In this document: positions 58,152-64,000 of the stretch, piece after piece
Position numbering within the stretch: the first letter of the stretch is position 1
How the letters are laid out: each line of letters opens with the position of its first letter
Source: Pomphorhynchus laevis
Taxonomy: Eukaryota > Acanthocephala > Palaeacanthocephala > Echinorhynchida > Pomphorhynchidae
Assembly (NCBI GenBank): GCA_012934845.2
Contig: WNNJ02003223.1
Location: forward strand, 116,324-180,323
DNA: 64,000 bases
Direction of reading: 5' to 3'
The notes under the pieces: model-generated
Told to the model about the DNA's origin: nothing
Databases searched by the model: none
What the model saw: only the letters and a program-made list of their open reading frames with translations
Position numbers and translations under genes: made by a program

Positions 58152-59280
58152 ATCAAATAATCCAACTGAGCCTACGTATTTTATATTGAAAATTAAAAAT
58201 AATGCAAAATAAAAGTTAAATAGTTAATAAATAATAAAAAATTAACAATAAAAAATTAATTAATAAAAAATTAATTAATTTAATAAATTAATAATTAATA
58301 ATTAATAAAAAATTAAAAAATTATATAAGTTATATCACGATGAATTACAAATTGAAATTAAAAAAACAAATCAATTTTTATGAATTGACTAATATATAAC
58401 AAACTATGTATCAAATAAAGATTAGAGGTTATCAGGAGGAACTGTTATGTTATCAGGTTTCGACCCCTGTTCCTCTACCCAACTTAGCAGCGGGGCCAAA
58501 TACGTGCTAATTATGTATTTCTTCTGATAAAACTATCTAGCATCTTATTCTAATACAAAGTATATTATTTATTATCAATCCCTAAAAGTTTGCCACCTAT
58601 GGGTTTAAATTTATTCTTTATATTATTGTGTTGATTTATATATTTTACTATTTTCTGCTTGATGTTATTTTTATAGTAACCTAGTTTAAAATATGTATCT
58701 ATTAAATTATTTAAATGATTTTGAAGAAAGCCAATATCATTACATATTGTTGCAATTCTTAAAATTTCATTATTTAATGTATTATATTTTATATTATATG
58801 GTATGCATGAATGCTCATGCAAAAATATGTTTCTTGTAAATTTAAATATGTCATCTTTACGATATAAATTAATATTAGTTTTAGTTAATGTTAATTTAAT
58901 GTTCATATCTAGATATACACCTTCTTTATCATTAATATTGGTTTTATTAAGAATAAAGCTTTGTTGGTAAGCTAACTGAGTCTCCGTATTTTATATTGCA
59001 AATTAAAAATAATGCAAAATAAAAGTTAAATAGTTAAATAATAAAAAATTAATTAATAATAAATAATTGTTATAAGATTTCATATAATTTATATTAAGAT
59101 GATTTATAAACCGAAATTAAAAATAAAAATCAATTTTTATGAATTGACTAATAAATAACAGACGATGTATAAGAATAAGGATAAGAGGTCATCAGGAGGA
59201 ATTGTTATGCTATCAGCTTTCTGCCCCTGTTCCTCTACCCAATATAGCAGCATGGCCAAATACATGCTAATAATTTATTT
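58152..59280 (-). mobile_element. Penelope-like element between direct repeats
   Basis: A minus-strand ORF remnant at 58906-58565 (CIPYNIKYNTLNNEILRIA, then IDTYFKLGYYKN) is the PLE RT C-terminal region, closely matching the plus-strand piece at 9.35-9.6 kb. It is flanked by two direct copies of the same non-coding unit: 58152-58520 and 58974-59280 (shared aactgagtctccgtatt-type start and atcaggaggaa.tgttatg block). PLEs often carry such pseudo-LTR repeats. Only the 3' part of the ORF is present. Confidence 0.7.
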
Positions 59281-59339
59281 ATTAAAATAAGAACTTAATA
59301 AAATACCTAATAAAAAAGCCAGAAAAATGTCAGCTGCTA

Positions 59340-59530
59340 AATATCGATTTCAAGAAAGAGTATGAGACCATTCCGCGTGAATTATGTACGCAATCATTTT
59401 AAGCCAGACGCGGAAAACCGACTATAACAGTAGCAAGTACCGTTTCGTCATCACATTATTGCCCGATCCCTCCCACGGCTGGATATAGAGGAGGACTGGC
59501 AGTAGTCACATGAGTCGTGTATTAAGCACC
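59340..59530 (-). repeat. Copy of the foldback/hammerhead-like family
   Basis: Inverse-orientation relative of 57651-57770 and 57955-58090: minus strand ...gatgacgaaacggtacttg, then ctactgttatag, then ccgcgtctggcttaa. The GACGAAAC half of the hammerhead-like core and the following hairpin are kept; the CTGATGA half is lost. Confidence 0.65.
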
Positions 59531-59759
59531 AGAAAAACTTTTGGTAACTTCAAATTGAGTTCTAAATCAGCACTGCTTCTTCACCAAATAGAATCATTAT
59601 TAAAATAATTATCAACTACGGCTATTCATTCATCGTAGAAAGAATCATTCATCGTAGAAAGAATATTTACGATTCCACGTTGAACAAATTCTATGGACGC
59701 TCTGATTTGAATGCGGACGCTCTGAATTAATGGTGTTGAATTACGTCGCGTTCCGTTGT

Positions 59760-61110
59760 TGAATTAAACAACGGAAAGCGACGAGCAGGTGTAGGGATAC
59801 TTACAAGTCCCAGGTTGTCCTTAGTGGTAAAGAGATTAAACCCGTTGAACGAATGAATAGCGTCTCTGAGACTTTTAGTCAAAGAGGGAAAGGGGATAAC
59901 TGTTGTGTGTATGCTCTCAACATTATCTCACAATACACAGCCTTCGTGAAAGATCTTCATGCTCTGCTTGATAGTATTCCTTTTAGAGATTCCCTCGTTC
60001 TATTGGGTGGCTTCAATGATCATGTCGGTAGCGACATAAGCACTTGGAAGGGCGTGTTGGGGAGGAACGGAATCTCTGATCCTAATGCGAGTGGTGTTGA
60101 ATTATTGCACTTTTGTTCGCGTAACAATTTGTGCATAACCAACACCATGTTTGAACATAAGGAGATCCATATATGCACACGGCATCAGGATTCTCTCAGT
60201 CAAAGATCAATAATCGATTTTGTAATCGTTTCATCTGATCTGCGACGTTGTGTTTTGCACAACGTCGCAGATCAGATGATGTTCTGGACACTCATATGAA
60301 GAGAGAAGATGAGCTGTCAACCGATCACTACCTTGTAATTAGTAAACTTCGATGGTAGGATCGGATGCTAGACAAGCCTTGTAAACTCAAACGATGTGCG
60401 ACGGCGTGCTCGGAGCGTCTAGCAGATGTTTCTGTCAATGGACGCTTTTCTGGCTACATCCGGGAGAACTTCTCTCGTTTGCCAGAAGAGGTGATAAACA
60501 TTGATCAGGAATGTGATATGTTTAGATTCTCGCATGCCAACGCAACTGGGAAAAGTTGTGCCTCAAGGCCTTAGATGCTTGTCGCGGAGGAAATACTCGA
60601 ACTGCTTGGTTGACATTAACAGTTAGATATTTTGTACAACAGAATAAGCTTGTTTATCAAGCAACTTTGTCAAATAAATCAGTGGAAGCTGTAGACAAGT
60701 ACCATAGGTCAAAGAGAGCTTAAGCTCGAGCAGTTACCGTAGTGAAGAAGGCGGCATGGGAGAAGTTTGGAGAGCACATAGAACTTGATTATATGTCAGC
60801 TTGTTAGATGTTCTGGAGGCGATCAGGATCTTCGTGTTTGAAAGCGGAAAATTCCCCAAACTGTCTATGAAAAGAGAAGATCAATGCTGACTGACATTCA
60901 AGAAATTTTTGGTTGTTGGAAAGAACATTTTAGAAGTCTCCTTAATCCGATGGATATGCCTTCTCTTGTAGAAGTAGAGCCTTTAGCACCAACGGAAGAG
61001 CTCGTATCTCTGGAAAAGGTCATTGCTGTTGTTGAAAAACTTCGTAATGGCAAGTCTTCTGGGGTTGACGAGATTGGACCTGAAGCTTTAAAGGATCTCG
61101 AAAGGGTGCA
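59760..61110 (+). mobile_element. RTE-clade LINE, Rex3-like, 5' half
   Basis: The endonuclease at 59853-60299 is well preserved: CVYALNIISQYTAF, SLVLLGGFNDHVGSDISTWKGVLGRNG, LHFCSRNNLCITNTMFEHKEIH, then RSIIDFVIVSSDLRRCVL. The usual GDFN is GGFN here. A perfect inverted duplication (60231-60279) follows directly, then LSTDHYLV in a new frame. The linker runs to 61110 (EKFGEHIEL, then MLTDIQEIFGCWKEHFRSLLNPMDMPS, then LRNGKSSGVDEIGPEALK). The element stops at the start of the RT. Several stops; dead. Confidence 0.8.
60231..60279. repeat. Perfect 22-base-arm hairpin inside LINE endonuclease
   Basis: tcatctgatctgcgacgttgtg and its exact inverse surround ttttg. The left arm is ordinary endonuclease coding sequence (SSDLRRCV), so the right arm is an added inverted copy. 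Confidence 0.9.
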
Positions 61111-61179
61111 TAAAATTCCACTAAACATAACATTTCTGTATTTATGAATAATATACTTTTGACTTGTGCCCAGTGGATT

Positions 61180-61388
61180 AGGTGAATTTCTGCAAATAAG
61201 GGGACGTTTACTTTAATATCAAACATAAGTTTAGCATCTTCATAATTAAAATTTGAGAGCAACGGAACAATATTGGATTTCACAAAAGTTTTAACTGTAT
61301 CATACGTTGCTTATCCTTTCATTACTGCTTCTAATTCATCAAACTTTATGTAAACCACCATTTGTACATTATCTTTGGCAGAGAAAAG
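61180..61388 (-). pseudogene. Protein disulfide isomerase fragment
   Basis: Minus-strand translation: NVQMVVYIKFDELEAVMKG, a stop (61313-61311), then TVKTFVKSNIVPLLSNFNYE and DAKLMFDIKVNVPLF. This follows the b-to-b' junction of PDI-type proteins (in animals VVLFKKFDEG..., LxxFIKxNxLPLVxEFT..., IFGG.IK.H.LLF). No thioredoxin active site (CGHC) is in reach, and no neighbouring exons were found. It is either a degraded exon or a piece of processed pseudogene beside the Rex3-like LINE. One stop and one small deletion relative to the family. Confidence 0.6.
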
Positions 61389-61399
61389 ATTTTTTAAAT

Positions 61400-61799
61400 T
61401 ATCGGTCAGAATCGATACGAATGATTATCTCCCTCGTAACGTTCTGTCTCCCTCGTAACGGATTCGTATGATAAACTAGAGTTAAATTGAACTACGTATA
61501 TTGAGCTTGCTGCTTGACTGTGTTTGTATGTATTTTTAGACGATTCGCGATGAGAGTGGGATTAGGCCTGACTGCCGCCTAGAAGCCACTGAGTGAAAAG
61601 GTTAGAAGTTGATCTGCAGACACGGATGAATCAAGCCCTCATCGTTTGGACCTGCAGTTTTATCCGATAATCGAGATGCCTCGTTGGGTCGATAACCATC
61701 GGTCAAGCAGAACATTTTAACGGCAGACCCTCTTGCGTGCGGCTCCGACAAGTCTTTAGGAATAATAACTTTTTCGAGTTCGAACCGCCTTTTGCCGTT
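61400..61799. other. Spacer, unrecognised
   Basis: Contains the near-duplicate words ctccctcgtaacg at 61431 and 61449. No gene recognised. Confidence 0.4.
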
Positions 61800-64000
61800 T
61801 AATTCTACGTCGTGCTTAACACGCGAGTCGCCATCATTGACACGTTGTCGGATAAGGCTCGAGTAGTTTGGAATACGCTGCTTATTATGAGTGACTTGAA
61901 TGAGATGACTAAGCGAAATAAACCGCGGAACAGGATCGTTACAAAGTCTAACGCCCCTTTTAGCACTAGCCCACCCAACTCATACAGGCTCTTCAGAATC
62001 GCCTTGGCGTCCCCCTCATTAGTGCGACGGATGCTCGTTGGAACAAATGACTCACTGCTTTGTTGTATGGAATCCCGTTTCGCCAGGACATTGAGCGAGC
62101 CACAAGTCGAATTAACTTCTGCCCCGGACCGATTCAACCTCCATAGGTCAGGATTACTGCGGCCGAGAAACAATAATCCGCTTCTTCCATCTTACGCTGA
62201 TATTTCTTCTCTTTAACACATTCAGCGTATTTGTTGGCGGCAAAGCCGGGAATTTGTGCTGCCATCGTCACAAAAGACTTATGTTGAGGATTAACGACTG
62301 CAAAATTAACCGCCAGTGGCGGATCATCGCCAGTGGTAATCATCAACCGCTAGTGGTAAATGAGAATGTCCGCCGGGCGTTCTCGCAAGTCCCGAACGAG
62401 GTTAGGAACCTCCCTCACTACTGCAAATCAGCCAAAACCGCCGCCTGGAAGATTGTGTCCCTCAGATAGTCATGACGAATGCCGGGAAATCCACAAAACT
62501 GACAAGTAAGTGCATGGAAGCGAAATTTATCAGCTGTACGTATACACCGCCTACACCGATAATCTACGCCGCTGATTGCCGCTCCCAACCAGAAATGGAG
62601 AAGCACAATAAACTCGTTAGGCGCAAAGTTCATTTGAGTTGCTGTGCTTGGAATTGCCTGCAGCCAGGCGTGCAACTGCCGAAAGTCTCGCTGAGTTGAA
62701 GAGGTCGGCATTTCCCATTATCATGTCTCTCTTAGTGTCGTCATGAGCTTCGACAGACAATGTTGCTTTGATGCTTAGTTTTTGTCGAAAGGGAGAAAAC
62801 CAGACCTTGCCGAGATGTAACCAGGAAATGAGCAAGGATCGTGGTTCAAGTTGTGAGCAGCAGAATTCACACTCGAAATAAAAGCAGCCGGGTCATGTTG
62901 GCAACATATTCGTCGTAAGCCCAAGCTCTCATTTTTAGCGGTAAGCACGCTTGTAGTCACGCAGTCTCGTCTGGCTGAATGGAGGTGATCTTTCCAAAAC
63001 ACTTCTTCACAATGAGGTCAAATGAGCGAAGAAATTCGTTAACATATTTAGGATCAACGGAGCGCATCAGATGATTGACCCTCGGGGAAGAAGCACATTC
63101 ACGAAGCAGAGTATAGGCGACTTGTGAGTCTGGCAAGTCCCCGAGAGACTCAATATCCCTGCGCAAACTGGGAAGAATTGTGTTGTTCAGGAAGTTAGAA
63201 CAGTAAACTCGAGATACGATAAGAGAGCCTAGAATTGAGAAGTTGCTCGACGTATTGGCGAGGGTAATTAAAGGACAGATCCGCCTTACCAATGCGATTC
63301 GACTAGCCTTTCTTATTAACTCTGTCTTCTAATTCATCTCCAAACCAATGGTAGGGAAGCTTGATGAAAGGTACACTAAAGTCTTCTCAGGCGAACCAGC
63401 TACAATACCATCGTCAAGGTACCACTTGTTGAATCCATTCTATTAATGTTGGAGACAGACGCGATGATCGGATGCAACGCCAGACAATAAAAATGGGGCA
63501 AGAGGGTCACTCTTTTGCACCCCTCTCAAGGTCAATAAGGGTTACACATTCCCGAATCAAAGGTCTGAGTTACTGCATAGCACCAATTTACCAAACTGCT
63601 CATAACTGGAAAATCTGTTTTGGCTACATTAACAAATGCTCTACGATCCACAGAGTTAAATGCGTTTGTGATATCAATTTTTATCTAAACGCAATTGTCG
63701 TCGGTGAGATGGATATGGTGAAGGCGACAAGCCCAATGAATGATCTGCTTCATGCCATTGGGCGTAGCGACCCCGAGTTGATGGGGTTGTAGAGACTTTG
63801 CAAAGAATGGCCGAAGTTTAAAGCAAATGCATTAAGCGCACAACCGGCCAAGTGTCCCGTCGATTGCAATCAGGCGGATTTCTCCGTTAGGTTTTCTTAA
63901 AACCAAGAGATTGCTGCTGGCGACGAAGTGAGAAAGTTTGCTCGGCAAAATACCAGCGATCATGTTATTTACAAGTAACGTGAGGCGGTGAAAAAGCACC
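61800..64000 (-). mobile_element. R2-nuclease-type LINE with YLDD reverse transcriptase, partial
   Basis: Runs in from the right edge. Minus-strand order: VLRKPNGEIRLIAIDGTLGRL (about 63.9 kb), PHQLGVATPNGMKQIIHW, the motif A block KIDITNAFNSVDR (about 63.69 kb), GVQKSDPLAPFLLS (63.52 kb), and catalytic WYLDDG (63.42 kb). Next come the thumb region (63292-62957, PDSQVAYTLLRECASS), LGLRRI, a zinc motif CRRC...HALTC with GIRHDYLRDTI (62.6 kb), the nuclease-like VNFAVVNPQHKSFV (62.3 kb), KYAECVKEKKYQRK, and the tail to 61.8 kb. YLDD and GVQxxDPL differ from the YADD of the other LINEs here. Several stops and frame changes; dead. A second family, distinct from the one at 3.2 and 34.3 kb. Confidence 0.7.

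Noticed and set aside
58431-58490. tRNA-derived SINE promoter (ggtttcgacccc) in the PLE-associated unit
   Set aside because: The B-box-like word is not kept in the other copies (20.8, 21.5 and 21.8 kb) and there is no A box.

Overview
The window is AT-rich eukaryotic DNA from an animal, most likely an invertebrate; I cannot name the phylum. Two host genes are spliced: a GPAT3/4-type glycerol-3-phosphate acyltransferase with animal-type motifs, and an ankyrin-repeat gene with introns of 51 and about 506 bases. Nearly everything else is transposable elements or their remains. The element families are typical of animals: CR1 and L2-like LINEs with a zinc-finger ORF1, RTE and Rex3-like LINEs, an I/Jockey-like LINE, two LINE families with an R2-like nuclease at the C-terminus, Penelope-like elements (PLEs), and a little Ty3/gypsy debris. 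No rRNA, convincing tRNA or CRISPR array was seen.

Left third (1-24 kb). A worn Rex3-like LINE (519-2580) is followed by two 3' ends of an R2-nuclease LINE (2985-3770), direct repeats, a Ty3/gypsy fossil (5.1-6.0 kb), a decaying ankyrin-repeat gene (8.25-7.0 kb, minus strand) and a PLE (8.5-9.6 kb). Between 12.67 and 14.14 kb lie two tandem repeat families. Their minus strand carries hammerhead-ribozyme cores, one of them nearly canonical. The best host gene, the acyltransferase, runs on the minus strand from 20522 to 16543 in two exons that join to 434 codons. Its 2.7-kb intron holds a PLE nuclease fragment and a 1.7-kb L2-like fragment. From 20.6 to 24.1 kb the DNA is mostly PLE non-coding repeats, with one PLE reverse-transcriptase segment rearranged in tandem.

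Middle (24-37 kb). A broken I/Jockey-like LINE (24.4-27.2 kb, minus) is followed by about 2.6 kb of featureless AT-rich DNA. Then comes a patchwork of LINE 3' ends in both orientations, including an R2-nuclease LINE (34.3-35.5 kb).

Right half (37-64 kb). A CR1 LINE at 37.7-41.9 kb is close to intact, with a 960-residue endonuclease/RT ORF. It is followed by an L2-like LINE (42.4-46.7 kb) with only two frame breaks in ORF2. Next is a three-layer nest: a 0.56-kb repeat ('X') is split by a 6.4-kb CR1, and that CR1 is split by a 1.87-kb RTE flanked by 12-base target-site duplications. A clean satellite of 163-base units follows (55.96-56.96 kb), then foldback repeats with hammerhead-like cores, a PLE flanked by direct repeats, a Rex3-like LINE, a fragment of a protein disulfide isomerase gene, and a second R2-nuclease LINE with a YLDD reverse transcriptase that runs off the window edge.

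In functional terms this is a transposon graveyard with a few young insertions around one clear lipid-synthesis gene. The most interesting signal is the presence of hammerhead-bearing tandem repeats near PLEs, which matches the known association of PLEs and retrozymes with hammerhead ribozymes.
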